The translations under genes were made by a program, and so were the position numbers. Positions 56,259 to 64,000 of a stretch of 64,000 nt of DNA are shown here, one piece after another (positions within the stretch are counted from its first letter, which is position 1; every line of letters begins with the position of its first letter). The notes under the pieces are model-generated. The model saw only the letters and a program-made list of their open reading frames with translations, had not been told where the DNA came from and did not search any database. The DNA comes from Gammaproteobacteria bacterium (GTDB lineage Bacteria; Pseudomonadota; Gammaproteobacteria; SZUA-152), in the NCBI GenBank assembly GCA_029882975.1, contig JAOUJW010000016.1:1-64000 (forward strand), read 5' to 3'.

Positions 56259-56714
56259 TTAGGGAACTGTGCGATTAATCACTTCCTGACTTTGTTCTAC
56301 ACGTACCAGGGACACCAGCTGTTGCAATTCCTCGGTCAGGATTTCCAGGCAATCGTCCGCGGTTAAGATACCTACCAGAACATTTTCATCATTGACTACC
56401 GGAATTCGTCTTATGCCACGGTTGCGCATTCGCCGTAGTGTTTCCCATAGTCCGTCCACTTCACGTGCTACAATGAGATTACGACTGATAAGATCGGATA
56501 CCGTGATTTGTTCGGGGGAGACGTGTCTGGCGACCACTTCAATGACGATGTCCCGATCAGTGACGATACCGATAGGGATGTTGATACCGCCCTTGGATTC
56601 CACAACAACGATACTGCCTACATGGTGTTGGCGCATAAGTTCGGCGCATTCATTAACGGTGGAATTGGGGCCGGTGACCACCACGGCTCGGTTACAGTAA
56701 TCGCCTATGCTCAT
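56259..56714 (-). CDS. Paired CBS-domain protein
   Basis: 151 residues with two CBS domains: STVNECAELMRQHHVGSIVV and PIGIVTDRDIVIEVV, then EVDGLWETLRRMRNRGIRRI and LVGILTADDCLEIL. Stand-alone CBS pairs bind adenine nucleotides and act as energy sensors. It begins a three-gene minus-strand operon with the host-attachment and small helical genes. Confidence 0.9.
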   Translation of the reverse strand: MSIGDYCNRAVVVTGPNSTVNECAELMRQHHVGSIVVVESKGGINIPIGIVTDRDIVIEVVARHVSPEQITVSDLISRNLIVAREVDGLWETLRRMRNRGIRRIPVVNDENVLVGILTADDCLEILTEELQQLVSLVRVEQSQEVINRTVP

Positions 56715-56873
56715 GTGCAGTTTCCGTGAAGCTTTATATCCAATTGTATTTATTGATAAAAACCATTTGTATGACGTATGTCAAAAAAACGTGTTTTACT
56801 GTTCCGAAACCGGAGTAGCTATCCTTTTTTAAAGTATAGTTGTTAATAAATGCAATTTTAAATAGGACCGATT

Positions 56874-58262
56874 TTGGAAATCACTTTTTACGGAGCTGCC
56901 GGTGAGGTGACCGGATCATGCCATTTGTTGCAAGTGGGGCAACGTCGTGTGTTACTGGATTGTGGTTTGATTCAGGGGGCTCCGGTGCAGGAGGCACGAA
57001 ATCGACATGCATTTCCATTTAAGCCCGGTAGTATTGATGCAGTAATACTCAGTCATGCACATATCGACCATTCCGGTCGTATTCCTTTATTGGTCAAAGC
57101 GGGATTTACCGGACCGATTTATACCCAAACGGCGTGCCGGGATTTGTGCCGCATCATGTTAAAAGACGCGGGGTTTATCAACGAGAAAAACGCCGAATGG
57201 GAAAACCGCAAACGTCAACGTAAGGGTTTAGAGCCGATTGACCCTCTATTTACGGTTAAGGACACGCAGAGTGCTCTGCGCCGGTTTGTAAATGTGGAAT
57301 ATGAACAGCGGATTACCGTGGTACCCGGACTGGAATTACGTTTATTGGATGCCGGGCATATTTTAGGATCTTCTATTGTTGAACTGGTGTTCCGGGACAA
57401 TGGTGGCACAAAAACGCTGGTTTATAGCGGAGATTTGGGAAAATCCCAAGCTCCTATATTACGTGACCCTGCGGTTTTGGAGCATGCCGATATGGTCGTG
57501 ATGGAAAGTACTTATGGTGATCGTTTACACAAGTCCGCTCAGGAAACCATTGATGAGTTGAGCCGTGTCATTGAGGCGGCCTCGAGCAATAGTGGCGGCA
57601 ATATCCTTATCCCTTCTTTTGCGGTGGGGCGCAGCCAGGAATTGTTGTATTTATTCGGCAAATATTACAAGCAATGGGGTCTGAATAATTGGCAGGTGTT
57701 TCTCGACAGTCCAATGGCGATAGAGGCCACTGAAGTTTATTTCAAGCACAAAGGTTTATACGATCACGAAGCCAGGGATTTGTGGCGCAGCGGTGGCAGC
57801 CAGTTGTTTCCCAATCTGTGTTATTGCCGTACGGCAGGACAATCCATGAAACTGAACTTGTTTCACAGCGGTGCTATTATTATTGCGGGTAGTGGGATGT
57901 GTAATGGTGGACGCATTCGCCATCATTTGAAGCACAATATTTGGCGTAAGGACTGCCACATTGTTTTTGTTGGGTTTCAAGCTCAAGGTACACCCGGTCG
58001 CGCTATTGTGGACGGTGCTCGGTACATTCGACTGTGGGGTGAAACCATTAGGGTGCGAGCTAAGATTCATACCATTGGTGGATTTTCCGCTCATGCAGAC
58101 CGCGATGGTTTGATGCAATGGTACGGTCATTTTAATACCCGACCACCCTTGGTATTGGTGCATGGGGAGGATATGGCTATGTCCACTTTACAAAAAGAGA
58201 TAGAAACCCGTTACGGCAGGCGTCCTCACTGTGCTGAATATGGAGAAACTTTGAAAATTTAA
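56874..58262 (+). CDS. MBL/beta-CASP RNA-processing nuclease
   Basis: 462 residues. The metallo-beta-lactamase core has GAAGEVTGSC, the HxHxDH motif in SHAHIDHSG, VYSGDLG and MESTYGD. The beta-CASP insert has IPSFAVGRSQELL. The C-terminal RMMBL part has GGFSAHADRDGL. It is of the CPSF73-like bacterial type, with predicted RNA endo/exonuclease activity. The start is TTG at 56874. Divergent from the CBS gene and convergent (4-bp overlap) with the kinase-fusion gene. Confidence 0.92.
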   Translation: MEITFYGAAGEVTGSCHLLQVGQRRVLLDCGLIQGAPVQEARNRHAFPFKPGSIDAVILSHAHIDHSGRIPLLVKAGFTGPIYTQTACRDLCRIMLKDAGFINEKNAEWENRKRQRKGLEPIDPLFTVKDTQSALRRFVNVEYEQRITVVPGLELRLLDAGHILGSSIVELVFRDNGGTKTLVYSGDLGKSQAPILRDPAVLEHADMVVMESTYGDRLHKSAQETIDELSRVIEAASSNSGGNILIPSFAVGRSQELLYLFGKYYKQWGLNNWQVFLDSPMAIEATEVYFKHKGLYDHEARDLWRSGGSQLFPNLCYCRTAGQSMKLNLFHSGAIIIAGSGMCNGGRIRHHLKHNIWRKDCHIVFVGFQAQGTPGRAIVDGARYIRLWGETIRVRAKIHTIGGFSAHADRDGLMQWYGHFNTRPPLVLVHGEDMAMSTLQKEIETRYGRRPHCAEYGETLKI

Positions 58263-59803
58263 AAAGAGTGCCTCATGGTTTGACTCAGTTGTTTCGCGTC
58301 TGTGACAAGCGTATTTACGGAAGCGGCTTTTTCTGTGTCGTCCAAAGGTTCTTGCCACTGGAGTTGTTGTTGCAATACTGCCGGCGTTGCTTCGGAAGCA
58401 TCTTGACCGTGGGCCAGGCGTTCCATAATGCGTTGGTTTAATAACGATGTTGGAGTAGGAAAGTCCAAAATGAGGAATGGCACCTCCAATTTTGCCGCCA
58501 GTTGTCGAAATTCGAATCGCTCCTTCCATTTTAAAAACGCCGCGTCCACTATTACCGGCCAGCCTGCCTTTAGCAGGGTGTCACTTAGCTCCAACAAAAC
58601 CCGGTAGGTTTTTTGCGTCATTGTCGCTGAATATATTCCCCGGTTGCCGTCTGATCCGCTACTTTGCAAGGCGTCCAATCCTGCCAGACGTTTGCGTTCA
58701 ATATCCGAACGGATTCGTAGTGCTTGCAGTAGAGGAACCAATGATTCGCTGTAGGTGGTTTTGCCGCTGCCGGACAATCCGTGGCAGATGATTAATGCAG
58801 GTCGAGTTTTTTGGTAAAACTGTTGAGCCAGCTCGATATAGTGGTGAGCTTGTTGCTCAGCTTGGGTTTTAACGTCGGGCGACTCTGTTTGCCGGGCTCG
58901 AATAGCGGCGACTTTGGCTCGGACCATGGCTCGATAGACCAGATAAAATCGCAGCAGGGGCACACCTTGATAATCGCCACTGAATTCAAGGTAGGCATTG
59001 AGTAATAACATAGCCAAATCGGCTCGCTCCCGGTCGTACAAATCCATGACGGTGAAGGCCAGCTCACTCATAACATCAATCCAGCGTAAATTGTCGTTAA
59101 ACTCGATGCAGTCGAAAATAAGCAAGGCGTCGTCGTGCATGGCGATATTGCGAAGGTGTAGATCCCCATGGCATTCCCGTACGAATCCTTGGGTTTTTCT
59201 TTTATTTAACAATGGTTTGAGATTATTGATTTCCGCTTGAGTGCGGCGTTGCAATGTGGTGAGTCGGGTGGTGTCGGTTTGACTTTGCGACAGCTGGGCC
59301 AGTTGTTGAAAATTCTCCAGCATTGGTTCGACTACGGCTTCAAGATTTCCCCAGGGCGAGGCGGTTGGGGCGACAGCAGCGTGTTGATGAAACTGTGCCA
59401 GGCGCTTAGCCAGTGAAAAGATGTGCCGGGGTTTTAATTGCGCCGCAGCCAACAGTTCGTCAAATTGATCCTGCTGGGCAAATTGACGCATTTTCACTGC
59501 ATATTCCACCACCGCACCATGCCCCTTGATGCGTACAACTCCATTTACAGTTTCTGTAATAGGTTCGACACTCAAATAGAGGGGTTGTGCCAAACGCCGG
59601 TTCAGTCGCAACTCTTCTTCGCAGCAATGATGCCGTTTTTCCAGAGTGGAATAGTCCAGAAAGCCCAGATTGAGAGGCTTTTTGATTTTGTATGCGAATT
59701 GACCGGTTAAAACCACCCAAGAAACGTGGGTTTCCACCAATTTTAAGGTGGACACAGGATGCGGATAACAATCGGGATTCAGTAATCGGGTCGCAATATT
59801 CAT
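58259..59803 (-). CDS. APH-like domain fused to a P-loop kinase
   Basis: 514 residues from the ATG at 59803; a TTG 36 bases upstream would cross the palindrome at 59822 and is less likely. The N-terminal ~320 residues are aminoglycoside-phosphotransferase-like, with CHGDLHLRNIA (catalytic Asp) and LIFDCIEFND. The C-terminal part has Walker A CHGLSGSGKTTYSE and a gluconate/zeta-toxin-like kinase fold. This two-domain protein is widespread in proteobacteria without a defined substrate. Its 3' end overlaps the beta-CASP gene by 4 bases. Confidence 0.9.
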   Translation of the reverse strand: MNIATRLLNPDCYPHPVSTLKLVETHVSWVVLTGQFAYKIKKPLNLGFLDYSTLEKRHHCCEEELRLNRRLAQPLYLSVEPITETVNGVVRIKGHGAVVEYAVKMRQFAQQDQFDELLAAAQLKPRHIFSLAKRLAQFHQHAAVAPTASPWGNLEAVVEPMLENFQQLAQLSQSQTDTTRLTTLQRRTQAEINNLKPLLNKRKTQGFVRECHGDLHLRNIAMHDDALLIFDCIEFNDNLRWIDVMSELAFTVMDLYDRERADLAMLLLNAYLEFSGDYQGVPLLRFYLVYRAMVRAKVAAIRARQTESPDVKTQAEQQAHHYIELAQQFYQKTRPALIICHGLSGSGKTTYSESLVPLLQALRIRSDIERKRLAGLDALQSSGSDGNRGIYSATMTQKTYRVLLELSDTLLKAGWPVIVDAAFLKWKERFEFRQLAAKLEVPFLILDFPTPTSLLNQRIMERLAHGQDASEATPAVLQQQLQWQEPLDDTEKAASVNTLVTDAKQLSQTMRHSF

Positions 59804-59821
59804 GAACTCTAACCACTCAAA

Positions 59822-59837
59822 GGGGTATATATACCCC
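59822..59837. promoter_or_regulatory. Perfect 16-bp palindrome upstream of the kinase fusion
   Basis: GGGGTATATATACCCC is fully self-complementary and lies 19 bases before the ATG at 59803. Position and symmetry suggest an operator for a dimeric regulator that would block the promoter or the ribosome. No second copy was noticed in the window. Confidence 0.5.
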
Positions 59838-60068
59838 AATTATAGTTGGCCCTCTTATCGAAACCTGCTTTATTGTCAGGAGAAAATATTTTAAGCTCTT
59901 GTCATGGATGGCATAATGGTACGAAGGCCACGGCCGGGATAGGCTAAAACAATTGGGCCAATGGATTTTGCCATAGACATGCAGGTCTGATTTTACGATT
60001 TCTTGGGTTAATTCAACTGCGGACTTGGTGCCGTTACTGATGAAGACCACAGTCCGGGGGAGTGATGG

Positions 60069-61046
60069 ATGAAAGTAGTGAATATAAATAAAGGGTGTAA
60101 ACCGATCAAGCGACTGATTTTGCTGGTCGTATTGGGTAGTGTGTTGGGTAGTTTGGGTGCCTGTGGTTCGGATGGGGGTTCCAAGCCGGACACCAAGGTA
60201 GATGCCGGGGCGCCGGCGAGCGAACCCATGAGTAAAGCGATGGAGGCCTTGGACAGTATTAGTGAATCTTTGGCTGAGGATAGCGCGGCGGTTGAGTCCA
60301 AAGCGGAAGCCGCAGCACCCATGGTCGAAGCCGCGCCTGCTGAGACTGAATCCACAGCAGCGGTTGAAGAAACGGCGGCGGAGGATTTAAGCAAAATTCC
60401 CCCGGTTGTTGAACCGTTGAAAATGGTGGCGGAGTGTAAATCCGAGCCCTATGTTAAGCTGGAGGAGCAGGCCAGGGAAAGTATTAAACTCGGTTGGCAG
60501 GCCACCCAAGACGAAAAATTCGGCGTAGGATTTCGCAATGCCAAGGAATACAAAAAGTGGGGCAAAACCCATAATGACCTGTTTAAGACAGTTGCCGGTG
60601 CTTGTGACGAGTTGAGCGCATGTAGTAAAAAGTACGGTAAAAATAGTAAAAAGAAGTGTGCGACAAAAGCCAGACGATTTAGCGCCTGGCAAACTGCCGC
60701 AAAAGGGTTTGTGGACAAGTTGAACTCGGTTAAGGTTACGCAGCCGCCGGTGTTGTGCTCTATGAATCCGTCCAGCGCTGATCCCAGCGAGTGTTATTCC
60801 TTGTTGGCCGATCGTATCAGCGAGTCCTGTGTTAGCGGCGAATGCTTGGAAGTCAGCACCTGTTTTCAAGGTTTGGGGTTCCTGGATGATGCTATTAATC
60901 AAGCGGAAAGTGCCTGTAAATTTGTGCATACAAAACTGGATCAATGTCGCGGTTATGTGGAAGCGACCGGCAGGCGCCAGAACGAGTTTGATCAATGTGC
61001 CAAAATGTACCAAAGTTTGACCGTGGAGATTATCCCGGTTTTATAG
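60069..61046 (+). CDS. Cysteine-rich lipoprotein, function unknown
   Basis: 325 residues. Signal LILLVVLGSVLGSLGACGSD with lipobox LGAC. An acidic Ala/Glu-rich linker follows (about 35-115). The C-terminal domain (120-325) is helical, with many paired cysteines such as CDELSACSKKYG, CVSGECLEVSTC and CRGYVEATG, likely disulfides in the periplasm. ATG at 60069 after GGGGGAGTGATGG. Not a recognised family. A strong terminator follows. Confidence 0.82.
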   Translation: MKVVNINKGCKPIKRLILLVVLGSVLGSLGACGSDGGSKPDTKVDAGAPASEPMSKAMEALDSISESLAEDSAAVESKAEAAAPMVEAAPAETESTAAVEETAAEDLSKIPPVVEPLKMVAECKSEPYVKLEEQARESIKLGWQATQDEKFGVGFRNAKEYKKWGKTHNDLFKTVAGACDELSACSKKYGKNSKKKCATKARRFSAWQTAAKGFVDKLNSVKVTQPPVLCSMNPSSADPSECYSLLADRISESCVSGECLEVSTCFQGLGFLDDAINQAESACKFVHTKLDQCRGYVEATGRRQNEFDQCAKMYQSLTVEIIPVL

Positions 61047-61073
61047 CTGCTGAACGTTTTCTCGTTGTTCAGA

Positions 61074-61100
61074 AAGGGTGCGGCGTTTGCACCCTTTTTT
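61074..61100 (+). terminator. Rho-independent terminator
   Basis: AAGGGTGC (61074-61081) and GCACCCTT (61089-61096) form an 8-bp stem with a 7-base loop, running into six T residues. It lies 28 bases after the Cys-rich lipoprotein gene. Confidence 0.93.
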
Positions 61101-61211
61101 GATTCCAAATTTCCGCTTGCGCGTTCTTTCCTGAACTTTCATTGCGTACATTGACATCGGACCGATTGGGTTCCACACTTTGTTGAGGAATGCAACTACT
61201 TCGGTCAGGTT

Positions 61212-61682
61212 ATGTTAACTGAGAGACCCTCTCGACAGAGGAAATTCAGCTGTTTCTCCGTCAGGCGAATGATTGCTGTTAGCGCAATGGTGAATGCGTT
61301 TGTGCTCGGATTGGGGTCGAGCATGGCACTCAGTGTTTCGCCAATGGCATGGGCTGCTTACCAGGAGTTCTCTCCCGCAGAAATCCAGTTACCTCTGGAT
61401 ATGATTGTAGAAGGTTCTACAGACTCAAACCCGGACAAGCCTTCTCAAATTCAGCATCCCGGTCGTTTATTGTATGAAAATCATTGTCGTGTTTGCCATG
61501 ACAGCGTGGTTCACATACGCAGTAAACGCAAGGCGGCGTCTTTGCCGGAAGTACGCCAGTGGGTGGGGCGGTGGGTCAAATATCTCAAGTTGGATTGGGA
61601 TGAACACCAGCGTGAACAGGTGGTTCACTACCTCAATTTGCAATTCTATCATTTTCCTTTTCAGTCTCCCTCCAAAAAGTGA
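61212..61682 (+). CDS. Exported mono-haem c-type cytochrome-like protein
   Basis: 156 residues. A signal peptide (about 20-50, ending PMAWA) precedes a short domain with one haem-binding motif CRVCH in LLYENHCRVCHDS. No Met follows the haem motif, so the second axial ligand, if any, may be a His in VHI, DEHQ, VHY or YHF. Small periplasmic electron carrier or sensor. ATG at 61212, 111 bases after the terminator. Confidence 0.82.
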   Translation: MLTERPSRQRKFSCFSVRRMIAVSAMVNAFVLGLGSSMALSVSPMAWAAYQEFSPAEIQLPLDMIVEGSTDSNPDKPSQIQHPGRLLYENHCRVCHDSVVHIRSKRKAASLPEVRQWVGRWVKYLKLDWDEHQREQVVHYLNLQFYHFPFQSPSKK

Positions 61683-61929
61683 ACACTTTTTTGTTATGTT
61701 CTAAAACAAGATTAAATTTTTCCTTTTTATAATAAATTTCAACAAAGACTCTTTTTAAAAAAAATCCTTCTATAGTTGTTAGAAACGCATAGCAAAACCT
61801 GATTTGGCATCCGGTGAAAATTTGGCAGTGTTGTCATGGTGCTTGGTTGACTATTTGACGTTATGGGTTTTAGACAAAAGAAAACTTCAGAGAAAGAAGA
61901 TACATTCATATTTGGGGAGGAATGATTGA

Positions 61930-62292
61930 ATGAAAGATAAATTAATAGATGCGCTGAATTATCCACGTGACTACGTGAAATCCGGTATGAACTTGCGACA
62001 TTGTGACCATGGCGGTCATTACAATAAAGATGATAAAGACTGTGCTATGTGTGACACCGTGGAAGAATGCCTGTGGTTAAGCCGTAATGATGACTGTATC
62101 TCCATAGAACAAAAACCGGAGCATATTTTGTTAAAGTCTCTGATGTTTCCCTTGGACTATATTGATCTGCATCTGGCCAGGGCGGGACACAATGTGGGGC
62201 TGTGCAGTTGCGAAGCCTGCGCATGGCTGCGAAACACTGAGGAATTGGTCAATGAATATCAGCGTCGCACGCATTCCGTTTCCCGCTTTTAG
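61930..62292 (+). CDS. Small cysteine-rich protein, unknown family
   Basis: 120 residues, no signal peptide. Cysteines and histidines group as LRHCDHGGHYN, CAMCDTVEECLW and GLCSCEACAW, a pattern fit to bind a metal (zinc or iron-sulfur). The ATG follows GGGGAGGAATGATTGA. It lies between an exported cytochrome and an HDOD gene, with AT-rich leaders on both sides, so it is probably monocistronic. I do not recognise it. Confidence 0.8.
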   Translation: MKDKLIDALNYPRDYVKSGMNLRHCDHGGHYNKDDKDCAMCDTVEECLWLSRNDDCISIEQKPEHILLKSLMFPLDYIDLHLARAGHNVGLCSCEACAWLRNTEELVNEYQRRTHSVSRF

Positions 62293-62434
62293 CTGATAGC
62301 CAATTGACTGTAACTAACTGAAAACCTGAGTGATTAGGTTTCTGTTCTGTTTTCCCGGTCTCAAGCTTTTTGGCAAAATGCCGTTGTAAGACATAACAAG
62401 CTTTACAACAAGTGTATTCAGGGAAACAGGTTTT

Positions 62435-63709
62435 ATGCTGGAAGCGGCAGACGATTCCGGGTTGGTCACTGAGGATATTTTAAAATCGTTCTATCCTCTT
62501 GCTGCGCTATACCCGGATGAGTTGTCTTTACTAGCGGAAACGACCCCAAAAGTGTGTGCACGCAAAGGACGCACGCTGGTGGAGTGGGGGGAGTCGGATC
62601 AGCAGGCTTTTTACTTGCTTAAGGGTAAATTCCTGCTTATTCCGGAAGACGGGCACAGCTATATCATTGAAGCGGGAACCGACAAGGCGCGGCACCCCAT
62701 TTCTCATTTAGATCCCCACAAATATACTATTAAATGTTTGACTTATGTGGAGTTTTTCCGTGTTGCCAACCATGTGATCGATAATCTCATAAGTACCGGC
62801 TGTTCCGGCGAACAAGTGGAAAACATGGATTTCAGTGACTCGGCACTGAATAGTCGTGTGTTCAGGGACATTTATGCTGATATTCAAACCGGAAATTTGC
62901 ATATTCCGACCCTGCCAAAAATTGCCATGGAAATTCAAAGGGCCATCCGTGACGATGTGAGCTTGGGTAATCTGGAGCTAATGCTACAAGCCGATGCCGC
63001 ATTGGCCGCTGTATTGCTGCGTACGGCAAACAGCCCTCTGTATCGCGTCGGTCAACCGGTATTAACCTTGGAGCAGGCCATATTACGGTTAGGGTTGAAT
63101 ATGGTTCGAAATCTTGTTTTGCACCATTGTTTGCTAAATGTCTACAAAAGCCAGGTACCACACATCCATCAACTGATGAAGTATGCTTGGACACATAGCG
63201 CGGAAGTTGCTGCTTTGTCCTATGTGGTTGCTTTAGAAACCGGTCGCTTTAACCCGGAACAAGCACTGTTAATGGGATTGATGCATGATATTGGTATGGT
63301 TCCTATACTGATGTACGCGGAAAACTATCCTGAGCTGGTTCAATTTCCGGAACAGGTTGAAGAGCTTGTACAGACACTTCACGGTGATGTCGGCGCAGCC
63401 GTGTTATCAAAATGGGATTTTCCCGACGAATTTATCACAGTTGCCAGGGAGGCCGATGATTGGTTACGTGACCCCGGGCCGCAAGCGGACTATTGCGATG
63501 TGGTTCTGGTTGCCCAACTACACGCGTTTATTGGGCAGAAAAAAGAAAAAGTAAAAGCCTTGGTCGGTGGGGATCTGGTATCATTAAATCAGGTACCGGC
63601 ATTTAACAAACTTGGTCTGACTGAGTATAGTCCTGAGCATGGTATCACTATCCTGGCCAATGCCAATCACCGCTTGGCCCCGGTGAAGCAATTATTGGGT
63701 ATACAATAA
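62435..63709 (+). CDS. HDOD-domain protein with cNMP-binding-like N-terminus
   Basis: 424 residues. The first ~130 resemble a cyclic-nucleotide-binding domain (VEWGESDQQAFYLLKGKFLL). The HDOD domain (about 155-350) has LPKIAMEIQRAI, QADAALAAVLLRTANSPLY and GLMHDIGMVPILMYAENYPE. HDOD proteins lack phosphodiesterase activity and act in signalling, often with c-di-GMP or stress networks. ATG at 62435. Confidence 0.9.
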   Translation: MLEAADDSGLVTEDILKSFYPLAALYPDELSLLAETTPKVCARKGRTLVEWGESDQQAFYLLKGKFLLIPEDGHSYIIEAGTDKARHPISHLDPHKYTIKCLTYVEFFRVANHVIDNLISTGCSGEQVENMDFSDSALNSRVFRDIYADIQTGNLHIPTLPKIAMEIQRAIRDDVSLGNLELMLQADAALAAVLLRTANSPLYRVGQPVLTLEQAILRLGLNMVRNLVLHHCLLNVYKSQVPHIHQLMKYAWTHSAEVAALSYVVALETGRFNPEQALLMGLMHDIGMVPILMYAENYPELVQFPEQVEELVQTLHGDVGAAVLSKWDFPDEFITVAREADDWLRDPGPQADYCDVVLVAQLHAFIGQKKEKVKALVGGDLVSLNQVPAFNKLGLTEYSPEHGITILANANHRLAPVKQLLGIQ

Positions 63710-63743
63710 GGAATTTTAAGGCAAACGAGACCCGTTTCAAGCC

Positions 63744-64000
63744 ATGCCGTACACACGCATTCTGTTAGTATTACTGACCATTTCCGTCATTTTGCCCGTT
63801 TCGGCGCAAGAAAGTGTTGACTCAGCCTCCAAGTTCATTGAATTCGATGATACCCCCCTGATAGAAGATATTGTACTGCCCGACTGGTTTAAGTTGAGTT
63901 TCCTGGAGCTGGATGCCGATATTGAAGATCTCGTACAAGGGAAAAAACAAGGGTTGATACTGTATTTTGGCCAAAAAGATTGCCCCTACTGCAAAACCCA
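63744..64000 (+). CDS. Thioredoxin-like exported protein (cut by window end)
   Basis: The first 85 codons are visible and the frame is open to the last base. Signal peptide ILLVLLTISVILPVSAQE, then an acidic stretch and a thioredoxin-type start with LILYFGQKDCPYCKT, the CPYC active site. Probably a periplasmic thiol oxidoreductase of the SoxW/thioredoxin-2 type. 34 bases after the HDOD gene, possibly co-transcribed. Confidence 0.82.
   Translation, partial: MPYTRILLVLLTISVILPVSAQESVDSASKFIEFDDTPLIEDIVLPDWFKLSFLELDADIEDLVQGKKQGLILYFGQKDCPYCKT

Noticed and set aside
1-64000. tRNA or rRNA genes
   Set aside because: No stretch with tRNA arm pattern or rRNA-like conserved segments was recognised by eye; a tRNAscan run would settle it.

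Overview
This window looks like a piece of a gammaproteobacterial chromosome. The strongest evidence is the continuous housekeeping run aspS ... yebC-ruvC-ruvA-ruvB-ybgC-tolQ-tolR-tolA-tolB-pal-cpoB-queE-queC. That order, a general porin, a lipoprotein Pal and many lipobox/signal-peptide proteins point to a Gram-negative gammaproteobacterium. A protein resembling DsrS (tentative, from memory of the family), a small c-type cytochrome and many cysteine-rich proteins would suit a sulfur-oxidising lineage such as Chromatiales or Thiotrichales, but that is inference. I see no rRNA, tRNA, CRISPR array, transposase or integrase.

Layout. 1-600: non-coding, with a near-exact direct repeat and several hairpins of the GGCGGAATA...TATTCCGCC type. 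602-7398 (minus): a complete, translationally coupled jetABCD operon, i.e. a type I Wadjet (MksBEFG/EptABCD-like) condensin plus nuclease that protects against plasmids. 7973-10942 (minus): a coiled-coil membrane protein and a secreted/membrane vWA protein. 11102-15187 (plus): MoxR-type AAA ATPase, metallopeptidase-like/VWA protein, DsrS-like protein and an unknown protein. 15522-19541: a membrane Ser/Thr kinase and an alpha/beta hydrolase whose nucleophile serine is replaced by phenylalanine. 19711-22152: small single genes (DMP19-like, ABM domain, YrfG-type nucleotidase, YkgJ, FmdB).

22412-37582 is the core block: aspS, a lipase-like gene, an RsmB/NOP methyltransferase, a lipoprotein, then yebC-ruvCAB, the Tol-Pal envelope-constriction system, queEC for queuosine, and a SAM hydroxide adenosyltransferase. 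It runs on into a fused MFS/spermidine-synthase-like protein (37569-39191). 39192-39879 holds a second repeat field made of two ~210-bp direct repeats containing the same hairpins as at the left end. It is followed by a porin (minus) and gpmI (plus).

42881-52970 is mainly signalling: a CX5R phosphatase with a ComEC-like metallo-beta-lactamase protein, a Crp/Fnr regulator, a response regulator with a degenerate GGDEF domain, a 1079-residue hybrid histidine kinase, a small unknown protein and an outer-membrane barrel candidate. 53155-59803 carries a Sel1-repeat protein, a host-attachment-type protein, a CBS-pair protein, a beta-CASP nuclease and an APH-plus-P-loop-kinase fusion. 60069-64000 carries a cysteine-rich lipoprotein, a mono-haem cytochrome-like protein, a small Cys-rich unknown, an HDOD protein and the start of a thioredoxin-like protein cut by the window end.

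The Wadjet operon is a known system. Less well explained are the vWA/MoxR/VWA-peptidase/kinase neighbourhood beside it (7973-19541), the phosphatase plus SH3-MBL pair, and the shared hairpin repeats on both sides of Wadjet. All product calls come from reading motifs in the translated sequence; no database search was run.
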